A stretch of 64,000 nt of DNA from Poriferisodalis sp965237655. Lineage in GTDB: Bacteria; Actinomycetota; Acidimicrobiia; Acidimicrobiales; Poriferisodalaceae. The stretch spans positions 124,001 through 188,000 of the forward strand of contig NZ_CBDEGB010000001.1 of the NCBI RefSeq assembly GCF_965237655.1, written 5' to 3'. Every line of letters begins with the position of its first letter. Within the stretch, counting starts at the first letter, position 1. Below, piece by piece: positions 1-8,500 of this stretch. The notes under the pieces were generated by a model. That model searched no databases and was not told the origin of the DNA. It was given only the letters and a program-made list of their open reading frames with translations. The position numbers and the translations under genes are program-made.

Positions 1-563
1 CGGTCGATGGCAGGACCGCCCGGATAGCCCAGCCCGAGGTAGCGGGCGACTTTGTCGAAGGCTTCTCCGGCTGCGTCGTCGCGGGTTGCGCCCAGCAGGC
101 GGTAGCGCCCGTGGCCTTCGAACGTGACCAGCATCGTGTGCCCGCCCGAGACGAGCAGGGTGACGAGCGGGAACTGGACCTCGGCGTCGTGTTCGTCGAG
201 CAATGCTGCGTACAGGTGCGCCTCGTGGTGATTGATGCCGATGTAGGGGACATCCCACACGAGCGCCAGCGCCTTGGCGGCGGCTACGCCCACGAGCAGG
301 CTGCCGATGAGGCCGGGGCCGCAGGTGGCCGCCACTGCGTCGATGTCGCTGTCGGCCGCGCCGGCTTCCACCAGCGCTTCGGCCACCACCGGGGTGATGA
401 GCGCTTCGTGGGCGCGCCCGGCGATCTCGGGCACGACGCCGCCGTAGCGGGCGTGCAGGTCCACCTGGCTGCTGACGATGCTCGAACGCACTTCGCGGCC
501 ATCGTCGACGACTGCTGCAGCCGTCTCGTCGCAGGACGTCTCGATGCCCAAGATGGTCGTCAT
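1..563 (-). CDS. tsaD: tRNA N6-adenosine threonylcarbamoyltransferase TsaD (3' part cut by window edge)
   Basis: TsaD transfers the threonylcarbamoyl group from threonylcarbamoyl-AMP to A37 of ANN-decoding tRNAs, in a complex with TsaB and TsaE. The visible 187 residues start MTTILGIETSCDETAAAV, the ASKHA ATPase opening, and contain the metal-binding motif NHHEAHLYA at residues 111-119 and the glycine-rich LVSGGHT at 137-143. The family is about 340 residues, so roughly half lies beyond position 1. The ATG overlaps the rimI stop by 4 bp (ATGA), which fixes the start and implies translational coupling. It is the last visible gene of the run alr-tsaE-tsaB-rimI-tsaD. The window boundary explains the truncation. 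Confidence 0.95.
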   Translation of the reverse strand, partial: MTTILGIETSCDETAAAVVDDGREVRSSIVSSQVDLHARYGGVVPEIAGRAHEALITPVVAEALVEAGAADSDIDAVAATCGPGLIGSLLVGVAAAKALALVWDVPYIGINHHEAHLYAALLDEHDAEVQFPLVTLLVSGGHTMLVTFEGHGRYRLLGATRDDAAGEAFDKVARYLGLGYPGGPAID

Positions 564-1270
564 TGCGGCCCCCTCTCGGCTACACCCAAACCTGTGCCTG
601 ATGCGCCCTCGGTAAGGCCGAGGGCCGTACTTGATGCGCCCTCGGTAAGGCCGAGGGCCGTACTCGATGCGCCCTCGGTAAGGCCGAGAGCCGTACCGAT
701 GTCATCGAGGCGGTCGCCGTGCTCTGCGCTGTCGATGTCGTGGCACCACATCACCAAGGCATCCTCACGCCTGCCTTCGGGTCCGTCCCGGTAGTAGTCC
801 GAGCGCGTTCCGACGGGCGCATAGCCGAACCAGCGGTACAGCCGTTGCGCCGCAGCGTTCGACGCCCGCACCTCCAGCGTCAACGCTTCCAGCCCGTTGA
901 TGCGGCGGGCTTGTTGATGCAGTTCCAGCAGCAGCCGCGCACCCACGCCGCTGCCCTGGCACTCGGGATGGACGGCCACCGAGGTGATGTGACCCTCGCC
1001 GGCGACGATCATGAAGCCGCCGTAGCCGACGACTCCGGTAGAGCGACCACCCGGTCCGACCGTGGCGGCCACGCGGTACACCCGGTCACCCTCGTGGCGC
1101 AGCTCATCTAGATAGAGCGACATCGACCAGGGTCGCGGGTACACCAACTGGTCGATGCGCCTGATGTCACGCAGGTGCTTGCGGCTCATCGGGCAGATGA
1201 GTACTCGTCGGGCGGCGGCCGGTCCCGCAGCGGCCGGCGCCGGAGCGTTCGGCGCGGAACGGATGCTCAC
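560..1270 (-). CDS. rimI: Ribosomal protein S18 alanine N-acetyltransferase RimI, with repeat tail
   Basis: This is a GNAT-fold acetyltransferase of 236 residues. Fold landmarks are YPRPWSMSLY (44-53), HITSVAVHPECQGSGVG (94-110, with the acetyl-CoA loop QGSGVG) and the later LEVRASNAAAQRLYRWFGY. RimI normally has about 150-160 residues. The extra length is an N-terminal 25 residues rich in Ala and Pro and a C-terminal tail. The tail has three copies of the 11-mer TALGLTEGASS at about 193-226, encoded by a 33-bp tandem repeat. The start overlaps the tsaB stop (ATGA), which supports it; an internal Met at residue 28 is an alternative. It sits between tsaB and tsaD, as in many actinobacteria. 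The tail lies outside the catalytic fold and its role is unknown. Confidence 0.88.
   Translation of the reverse strand: MSIRSAPNAPAPAAAGPAAARRVLICPMSRKHLRDIRRIDQLVYPRPWSMSLYLDELRHEGDRVYRVAATVGPGGRSTGVVGYGGFMIVAGEGHITSVAVHPECQGSGVGARLLLELHQQARRINGLEALTLEVRASNAAAQRLYRWFGYAPVGTRSDYYRDGPEGRREDALVMWCHDIDSAEHGDRLDDIGTALGLTEGASSTALGLTEGASSTALGLTEGASGTGLGVAERGPQ
600..698. repeat. 33-bp tandem hairpin repeat inside rimI 3' end (3 copies)
   Basis: There are three nearly identical 33-bp units at 600-632, 633-665 and 666-698. Each holds the inverted repeat CCCTCGG-TAAGG-CCGAGGG (one arm base differs in the third copy). The period is a multiple of three, so the rimI frame stays open and each copy adds 11 residues. 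The copies are almost identical in DNA, which points to recent duplication. No transposase or target-site duplication is visible. Confidence 0.9.
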
Positions 1271-1959
1271 GACCGCTCCCGCTGCTGCCAGTTGATACGG
1301 GCGTCAGGGGCACGCAGGTACAGCGGCACGATCTCCGACGGGCTGACGAACTCCTCGCGCAGCGCCCGGGCGTGCGCCAGTTCCACCAGCGCGCCGGCAT
1401 TCGGATGGCGCAGGCCTTCCCGGCCGATCTCGGCGCCTCTCACCGCACCGAGCTCGTCCGCGTAGCGCTCGGCCCCATCGCCGACGATCAGGGTCTCCTG
1501 GCCGAGTGCCATCAGTTGTCCTGCAACATCGGCGGGCTGGTCGACTGCCGGAGGACTCAGGAGCTGGATGCCGCCGGGTGCGCGCCGGTAGGTGGCGTAG
1601 AAGATCTCACCCCGGCGGGCGTCCACCGTCGAGACGATCAGCCGATCGCTGAACCGCGCCGGGAACGCGGTGAGGTCGAGACTGGAAACGCCGATCATCG
1701 GGATTCGGCAGGCGTGCGCTATGGCCTTCGCCGTGGCCAGCCCCACCCGCAGGCCGGTGAACAGGCCCGGGCCGATGTCCACCGCCACGAGGCCCAGCTG
1801 GGACAGCTTCATCTGTGCCTGTTCGCACAGGAACTGGATCGCCGGGACGAGCGTCTCTGCGTGACGCCGGTCGCGGGTGGTGTGGAACGAGGCGATGATG
1901 CCCTCGTGCCCGCCGATGGCCACGCCGACCTGGGGCGTCGCAGTCTCGATGCCGAGCAC
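1267..1959 (-). CDS. tsaB: tRNA threonylcarbamoyladenosine biosynthesis protein TsaB
   Basis: TsaB is the non-catalytic ASKHA paralogue that pairs with TsaD in t6A synthesis. The protein has about 230 residues. It shows the opening VLGIETATPQVGVAI, the family motif GPGLFTGLRVGLATAKA and a short C-terminal half, as expected for TsaB rather than TsaD. I place the start at the GTG at 1957-1959. That codon shares one base with the tsaE stop (TAGTG) and has AGAGG five bases upstream. The reading frame stays open further upstream to 2031, but that part lies inside tsaE and is not TsaB-like. The gene ends in an ATGA overlap with rimI. Confidence 0.92.
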   Translation of the reverse strand: MLGIETATPQVGVAIGGHEGIIASFHTTRDRRHAETLVPAIQFLCEQAQMKLSQLGLVAVDIGPGLFTGLRVGLATAKAIAHACRIPMIGVSSLDLTAFPARFSDRLIVSTVDARRGEIFYATYRRAPGGIQLLSPPAVDQPADVAGQLMALGQETLIVGDGAERYADELGAVRGAEIGREGLRHPNAGALVELAHARALREEFVSPSEIVPLYLRAPDARINWQQRERS

Positions 1960-2462
1960 TAACACCTCTCGACTCCCGAGGGGCTGTGCACGTGCCACGC
2001 CTCGGCGAGCGCGCTGGCGCGTGCCTGCCAACTAGGACCGACGGTATCGACGTCGAACATGCGAATGTCCGGGTGCTCTCTAGGACTCGCGAGACTGATC
2101 CGTACCCGCAGGAAATCTCGCGGCAGCTCAGGAATGACGACCTCGCCCCATTCCACGCACACCACAGCGTCGTCGTCGAGCAGCTCGGGCAGGTCCAGGT
2201 CGAGCACCTCGCCGAGATTGTCAAGCCGGTAGACGTCGAGGTGATGCAGCCGCATCCGTCCCTGGAAGCTCTGCGCCAAGGTGAAGGTGGGGCTGGTGAC
2301 CTGCTCGGTGACTCCCAGGGCTGTCGCCAGCCCCTGAGTGAAGACGGTCTTGCCGGCCCCGAGGTCGCCTGAGAGCAGCACCACGTCGCCGGGGCGCAGC
2401 AGCGGCTCAAGCGCTGCGGCGATCTCCCGTGTCGCTTCGGCACTCGTCGTCCGGAACTGCAT
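1959..2462 (-). CDS. tsaE: tRNA threonylcarbamoyladenosine biosynthesis ATPase TsaE
   Basis: TsaE is a small P-loop ATPase that drives turnover of the TsaBD complex. In this 167-residue protein the Walker A is SGDLGAGKT (about residues 31-39), followed by the family signature VTSPTFTLAQ and the acidic segment LDVYRL. The family usually has 140-165 residues, so it is full length. It lies 12 bp after alr and shares a base with tsaB (stop TAG, start GTG). This places it in the same transcript as alr, tsaB, rimI and tsaD. Confidence 0.94.
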   Translation of the reverse strand: MQFRTTSAEATREIAAALEPLLRPGDVVLLSGDLGAGKTVFTQGLATALGVTEQVTSPTFTLAQSFQGRMRLHHLDVYRLDNLGEVLDLDLPELLDDDAVVCVEWGEVVIPELPRDFLRVRISLASPREHPDIRMFDVDTVGPSWQARASALAEAWHVHSPSGVERC

Positions 2463-2474
2463 AACGGAGCTTGT

Positions 2475-3701
2475 CTAGCGCGCCTCGCCGGTGACGGGAC
2501 CGCATTGGGGGGCATCTGTGCGGCGGTAAACGCGGGGGACGCGCAATGAGATCCCCGTGAGCACTTCATAGGGGCTGCGTTCAGACCATCGAGCAAGATC
2601 GGCGATGGTGATGCGCTCGTCGCCGTGGGTGCCCACGAGGGTGACGCGGTCGCCGTTGTAGGCGCTGGAATCGCCGATGTTCACCATCGTCTGGTCCATG
2701 CAGACATGGCCGACGACGGGGTGCGGGACGCCGTCGATGAGCACGCTTGCCCCCTCTCCCGTCGATCCAGATCCGAGCGAGCGGGCATAGCCGTCGGCAT
2801 ATCCCACCGGCAGGGTGATCACCCGGGTCTGTTGGGGCGCAGTCCAGGTGCTGCCGTAGCCGACAGACGCTCCGGCTGGCACGACCTTGAAGTAGACGAC
2901 CTCGCTGTGCCATGTCATCACGGGTTCGGTCGGCAAGGCGGCCGCAATCTCGGGCTTCGGGGAGACCCCGTACAGCGCGATGCCGGGGCGCACGCGGTCG
3001 AGATGTGCTTCGGGCAGGCGAGCTATCGCTGCGGAGGCGGCCATGTGGCGCACCGGGGTCGGCAGCGAGCGCCGCTCGTAGAAGCTCACCGCTTCGCTGA
3101 AGCGATCCAGCTGTGTGCGGGCGTCCGAGAGCTCGGCGGCATCGGCGTTGGCGAAGTGGCTGAACACGCCTTCGATGCGCACCGAGTCACAGCGCAGTGA
3201 GGCCTCGATCAGACGGTCGGCGTTGTAGTGGTGGATGCCGATGCGCTCCATGCCGGTGTCGATCTTGAGATGCGCCCGAGCGGTGCCGCCCGAAGCAGCT
3301 GCTGCTTCGTCGATCTGGCGCAGCTTCTCCACCGACGGCGCCGTGAGGATCAGGTCATGGGTAACGAACAGCGGGATCTGCCGCTTGACGGCGCCGCCGA
3401 GGACATGAATGTCGATAGTGACGCCTGCGGCGCGCAGCGCCAGCGCTTCCTCGACGTACGCGACGGCCACGCAGGACACGCCGGCCGCCTGCAACGCGAG
3501 CCCGATTGGCGCGATGCCGTGGCCATAGGCGTTGGCCTTGACGACGGGCACCACCTCCGAGCTGCCGACATGTCGACGGATCGTGGCCAGGTTGCGGTCG
3601 AGCGCGCCGAGGTCGATGTCACACCAGGTGGGACGCATCTGTGATGCGTCCGTTGGAGGCAGGCGCAAGTCGGCGGCGTCGGCCATCGCGTCAAAGGTCA
3701 T
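2475..3701 (-). CDS. alr: Alanine racemase
   Basis: Alr is a PLP enzyme that interconverts L- and D-alanine for peptidoglycan. The 408-residue sequence has the PLP lysine motif VVKANAYGHG (Lys55) and the second catalytic region VGYGSTW, whose Tyr is the L-alanine base. The C-terminal beta domain contains VCMDQTMVNIGD. Length fits the family (360-400) with a short extra N-terminus; an internal Met before RPTWCDIDLGAL would give the usual start. The chosen ATG overlaps the nnr stop by 4 bp, which supports coupling. It lies between nnr and tsaE, a common actinobacterial order. Confidence 0.95.
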   Translation of the reverse strand: MTFDAMADAADLRLPPTDASQMRPTWCDIDLGALDRNLATIRRHVGSSEVVPVVKANAYGHGIAPIGLALQAAGVSCVAVAYVEEALALRAAGVTIDIHVLGGAVKRQIPLFVTHDLILTAPSVEKLRQIDEAAAASGGTARAHLKIDTGMERIGIHHYNADRLIEASLRCDSVRIEGVFSHFANADAAELSDARTQLDRFSEAVSFYERRSLPTPVRHMAASAAIARLPEAHLDRVRPGIALYGVSPKPEIAAALPTEPVMTWHSEVVYFKVVPAGASVGYGSTWTAPQQTRVITLPVGYADGYARSLGSGSTGEGASVLIDGVPHPVVGHVCMDQTMVNIGDSSAYNGDRVTLVGTHGDERITIADLARWSERSPYEVLTGISLRVPRVYRRTDAPQCGPVTGEAR

Positions 3702-5191
3702 GGGCGCCTGCGATCCGCCGGCGCGTCGGCCAGTTCGGCTCTGGCGGCTTCAAGCAGGTCAGCCTGCGCGCTCGCAAGCAGCGGCGTCGAGCCAGTGACT
3801 CCCCCCGCGGTCGCGATGCTGGCTGTTCGGCCGTGCCAGTGCGCCGCTGCGGCAACGCTTACTGCAATGTCGTCGAGATCGCGGCCCGGAGCCTCGCCCG
3901 CCAGCACTGCGGCGATCACGCCGGAGAGCACGTCGCCCGAGCCAGCGGTCGCCAGACGCTCGGTGCCCGACGTGACAGCCAGCACAGTCGACGATCCGGA
4001 TTCGCTCGGGGGCACAGACACGAGTGTTGTCGGCCCCTTCAGCAGCACGATGACGCCAAGCGCGGCAGCAGCTTGACGCACCGCATCGAATCGGTCAGCC
4101 GCGGGTGGGCCGCCAGCGAGCCGGGCGAATTCCCCCTCGTGCGGCGTGAGGACGGTGGGCGCAGTTCGCGCACACAGGCACTCGGGATGGTCCCCAACAG
4201 CCGAAAGGGCGTCGGCATCGACAACCAACGGCACCGGGCACTCGGAGATGAAGCGAGCCATCTGAGCCAACGCCGTGGGGTCGGTGCCGATGCCAGGACC
4301 GATGACAGCTGCGTCGAAGCGTTCGATGCCCTCAAGTGAGGCTTCTGCCCAGTTGCCAGGTCGAAGGTCGCCAGCGACCGCCTCGGCAGGCCGAGCCACG
4401 TCGGCCGCGCGCAGGCCCGGCGAGCTGATGACGACCATGCCCGCTCCCGTCTGCTGGGCGGCTGCGCACACGAGATGGCCGGCGCCGCGCATCTGCGGCG
4501 AACCCGCGATGACCCGCACGGCTCGGCGCCACTTGTGCGCTGTCGGCTCCGGGCCCCGCAGCGCCATGTCGGCATCGGCGTCAGTGACGAGCCACGACGT
4601 TGCCCCGCTGGTGTCGAGGCCGATGGGTGCCAGCTGCACCTCGCCGGCGGCTGCAGCGCCGGGATGCAGCAGCAAGCCTGGCTTGAACGCCCCGAACGTG
4701 ATGGTCGACGTCGCCGGCCAGCAGCCATAGTCCTCGCCGGTCAGCGCGTCGATGCCCGACGGGATGTCGACTGCCAGCACGGGCACAGGCGGCGGACGAT
4801 CCGCGCCCCACGATCCGCGCAAGCCCGTTCCGTACGCCGCATCGATCACGAGGTCCCACGGCGCCGAGGCTCCTGGGGCAGCATTGGCCGCTGCGACAAG
4901 TTCGAGTGCCTCGGTCGGCATTACGGTGCGACAGCGAACACCCCATCGCTCCAGCGCCGTTGCCGCCACCCGACCGTCTGCCCCGTTGTTGCCCTTGCCG
5001 GCGGCCACAAGGACCCGGCGCCCGTACGTGCCACCCATCATCCGGCGGGCCTCGATGGCAACAGCCGCGCCGGCACGGGAAACGAGCACGTCGGTGCCCT
5101 CGGGCGCGGCCGCGTCGATCTCGGCCATCTCGGCCGGTGTCACGATCGGGATCACGGCGTCAGCTCCCCGCCGGCGCGCAGCCGCCCGCAC
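3698..5191 (-). CDS. nnr: Bifunctional NAD(P)H-hydrate epimerase / ADP-dependent NAD(P)HX dehydratase
   Basis: This enzyme repairs damaged nicotinamide cofactors: the N-terminal half epimerises NAD(P)HX and the C-terminal half dehydrates the S-form using ADP. The 497 residues hold a YjeF_N domain (about 1-200) with AAGKGNNGADGRVAA and VLAVDIPSGIDALTG. A ribokinase-like dehydratase domain (about 225-480) follows, with VLTPHEGEFARL and the nucleotide-binding GTERLATAGSGDVLSGV. Both catalytic halves look intact and the length matches fused homologues. It lies 12 bp after acpS and overlaps alr by 4 bp. Confidence 0.94.
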   Translation of the reverse strand: MRAAARRRGADAVIPIVTPAEMAEIDAAAPEGTDVLVSRAGAAVAIEARRMMGGTYGRRVLVAAGKGNNGADGRVAATALERWGVRCRTVMPTEALELVAAANAAPGASAPWDLVIDAAYGTGLRGSWGADRPPPVPVLAVDIPSGIDALTGEDYGCWPATSTITFGAFKPGLLLHPGAAAAGEVQLAPIGLDTSGATSWLVTDADADMALRGPEPTAHKWRRAVRVIAGSPQMRGAGHLVCAAAQQTGAGMVVISSPGLRAADVARPAEAVAGDLRPGNWAEASLEGIERFDAAVIGPGIGTDPTALAQMARFISECPVPLVVDADALSAVGDHPECLCARTAPTVLTPHEGEFARLAGGPPAADRFDAVRQAAAALGVIVLLKGPTTLVSVPPSESGSSTVLAVTSGTERLATAGSGDVLSGVIAAVLAGEAPGRDLDDIAVSVAAAAHWHGRTASIATAGGVTGSTPLLASAQADLLEAARAELADAPADRRRP

Positions 5192-5203
5192 ACCAGCGCT
5201 CGC

Positions 5204-5572
5204 TCATTGCGCCAGCACCATGGCCGCTGCCACCGAGTCGGTGTGGGTGAGCGTGACCTGCCAGTCAGACAGTCCTGCAGCTGCTGCCCGCTCGGCCGCA
5301 AGTCCCCGCAGCACCAGTTCGGGGCGGCCGTCGGGGTGGCGTGCCACTTCAATGTCCCGGAAGCGGCAGGCGCCCAAGCCGATGCCCAGCACTTTCATCA
5401 CTGCTTCCTTCGCAGCAAACCGAGCGGCGAGTCGGGTGTCGGGATCCACCGTTCCCATGGCGTAGGAGAGCTCCGCTTCGGTGAACAGACGGGTGCGCAT
5501 GCCGCTGCGCCGCTCGAGCACAGCGGCGAAGCGCTGTACGTCCACCATGTCGAGCCCGATTGCGGTGCTCAC
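5204..5572 (-). CDS. acpS: Holo-[acyl-carrier-protein] synthase
   Basis: AcpS transfers 4'-phosphopantetheine from CoA to a serine of acyl carrier protein. The 122-residue protein opens with MSTAIGLDMVDVQRF, whose Asp residues include the Mg ligand. It has the second signature RFAAKEAVMKVLGIG, with the metal-binding Glu, and ends with VTLTHTDSVAAAMVLAQ. Length is normal (115-135). It sits 12 bp downstream of glmS and 12 bp upstream of nnr, so it is probably co-transcribed with both. Confidence 0.94.
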   Translation of the reverse strand: MSTAIGLDMVDVQRFAAVLERRSGMRTRLFTEAELSYAMGTVDPDTRLAARFAAKEAVMKVLGIGLGACRFRDIEVARHPDGRPELVLRGLAAERAAAAGLSDWQVTLTHTDSVAAAMVLAQ

Positions 5573-5584
5573 CCGATCACGGTC

Positions 5585-8500
5585 CTAGTCATCCGGTTCG
5601 CCGTCGGCGGACGGGCCGGATGCTCCGCCTCCGGCGGACGGGTCTGATGCTCCGCCTCCGGCGGACGGAGCTGATTGGCCCAGCCAGTGCTCCGCGAGCA
5701 CATACACCGGGCGGGTCAGCAGATCGAAGACGTCGAGCGTTCCGAGCAGGTCGTCACGGAACCACGGCAGCGTTTCGGTGACCGCGTCGGCCAGCGCGCC
5801 GTAACGGCCCCGGTAGCTCATCAGCACTGCCCGCATCGCTGGTGCCCGTAGCCGCTGAACGAAGCGGCAGTGCAACAGCGTCAACCCGGTTGCTGTGCCG
5901 TCCTTGGTCTCAGGAATGTGGAACACCGTGCGGCCATCGCTGCCGCGGGCCACGGTGACTTCCCGCTCGTAGGCGGCACGGTGCTTGCTGCCGCGCAGCT
6001 GCGGATTGGCCACCGTGCGCGACTCGATGCCCAGCGCGGTGCCGCCCCGGTCGGTCAGCCAGATCGTGACCTCGGGACTGCTGGCCGAAGCCACGTCGCC
6101 TTCGATGCGGTAGCGCGACCAACCGGTGACCTGCGCCACGGCGAGGTCCAGGGCAGCCAGGGTGCGCAGGGTCGCGTACGACAGCCGATCCCGCGGGGCC
6201 CCAGCCTCAAGCGCCGCCGACACCAGCATCGAGTCGAGCAGTGTCTCGTCGGCTCGCGAGATGCCCACCGTGACGGTCTTGGCCTGGTGCTTGATGGTGT
6301 CGATCGGCCGGGTGAGCTCGTCGATGGCGATGTTCAGGGCATCGGTGAGGTCGTCGATGACAACCGAGGGTCTGCCTACCTTGCCCAGGTCAAGTTGGTA
6401 CATCTCGAGCGGCGCCACCCCTGCTGCGTAGCGCAGCACCGCACCGAGGCGAGCGGCAGTGCCCGCCCGCAAGTGGCCGTCGTAGTTTCCGGCGCGCACA
6501 CCGTCGCGGAAGCGGTTGGCCGCCAGACGCAGTCGCTCCGCCAGCACGCCGAGCAGATCGTCGTCGGGGCCTCGTGGCCCCAGCAGAGTCCCGTCGGTAC
6601 GTGGGGCCGCGAGCAATGTCGAGTCGCCGTCCCCGGCCGCGAGCAGCGATTCGTCGCGGCCCCCAGCCGCGAGCAGCGATTCGTCGCGGCCCCCAGCCGC
6701 GAGCAGCGATTCGTCGCGGCCCCCAGCCGCGAGCAGCGATTCGTCGCGGCCCCCAGCCGCGAGCAGTGATTCAGTGGCTGCGCGCATCTCGTGCAGCGGA
6801 TCGGCGAGGGCGTCGATGGTCAGCGCCGCTTCGTAGCCGTACAGGTGGCCTGCAGCCGTCGCGAGCACGAAATCCACTGCGGGGTGCACCGCGGGAACTT
6901 CCAGCAGTTCTGCCGCCGCATCGAAGCGGCCCGTTCCAGCTGATGCGATGACGATCGGTGTGGCCCGGTGCGCCCGGTAGATCGCCACCTCCTTGGCGGC
7001 GTCGGCGGCGACCGAGCCGCTGAGCCCCGTAGCGCACACCCAGATGAGTGGTTCACACGAGAGGTCGATGTGTTTCTTGTCCTCGGTGCTGTCCTCGGCA
7101 ACGGCGTGGTAGCAGACCTCGGAGAGCTTGATGCGGATCTCACGCGATGCGATCCGGTTGGCGCCGTTGCCCACCACTGCCCAGTGGCGGTGGGTACCCA
7201 CGTGTCGACGGGCGATCCGGGCGATCTCGTCGTGTGACGCCAACACCACCTCGAGCGCCGCCGGCAGCTCGCCCAGAGCACCGAGCAGTTCGCTGATAGC
7301 ACGCGCCGTTTGGGCGTCGTCGGGGCGAACCTCTGCGGCAATGGCGGCGGCGAGCAGCGCGCAGGCCGCAACCTGTGCGTAGAACGCCTTGGTCGACGCC
7401 ACCGACATCTCGACGTCGCGCCCGTCCGACGTGTAGAGCACGCCGTCGGATCGATCGGTCAGGTCGCTGCCGCGCCGGTTCACGATGGCGATGACCGTTG
7501 CTCCCCGCGAACGCGCCAAGTCGACGGTGCGATTCGTATCGGTGGTGGTGCCCGATTGGCTGACTGCCACGACGAGCGTGTCCGACAGGTCAGAGCGCAG
7601 GCCAAAACCACTGAGCTCGGTGGCGAGCGATGCCACGGTTTCGAGGTTTTGTTGGCTGCGCGACGGTTCGAGCAACGTCTCGCAGAAGTGCGGCAGCGAC
7701 GCCGCGGCCACGGCCGCAGTTCCTTGGCCGATGGCAACGACCCGGCGGATGGAGCCGTCACGCAGACGGTCTCGCACGTGAGTCGGCAGCACGTCGGGAC
7801 CGAGACGGGAGTGCAGCAACGCGTCGGCTGTCTCAATACGGCCACGCAATGTGGCCCGGAGCGACCTGGGCGCCTCGCGGATCTCCTTCAGCAGGAAGTG
7901 CGGGTTGTCGCCCCGGTTGATGTCGCGGGTGGTCACCTCGGCAGTGACGATGCCGCCGGGTTCGACAGGCAACTCAGTGCCGTCGTAGGAGAAACGTCGT
8001 AGGGCAGTGAACTCAGCCGCCGCGGGTTCGCCAGCCGCTGGAGGAGGCGGCGTGCCGACCAGCATGATCTGGCCCCGGCTGCCGACAGGGTTCGCCGGAT
8101 CGGACGGGGTTTCGCCGTCAAGGCGGACGTACTGGCGGCATTCCTCCACCAGGCCGTACGGCTCGCTGGCAACCACGTACGACTGCCCCGCCGTGCCGAC
8201 ATAGAGCGCCTGCCCGCTTCCCCGCAACGCCAGCGCCACAACATCGGGCACCTGCGAGGTGTGCGCCGCAATCGCCACCGAACCCTCGAAGCTGCTGACG
8301 GCATCAGCGAAGGCTTGCCGCAGCTGCTCTGACCCAGCAGGAGTCGATTCGACGTCACTTCCGACCGCAAGCGCTTGGCCCAACATCGTGGGAATGACCT
8401 TGGCGTCGGTGGTGATCTCGGGCGCAATCGACAGGCGACGCTGCGCGATCAGGTCGGCGTAGTTGTCGACATCACCGTTGAGCACAGCGGCCACGTGACT

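Noticed and set aside
719..1111. A plus-strand gene overlapping rimI
   Set aside because: It is a shadow frame of rimI; high GC content leaves many such antisense frames open throughout the window.
6631..6780. CRISPR array
   Set aside because: The 30-bp units are directly adjacent with no spacers, and they stay in the glmS reading frame.
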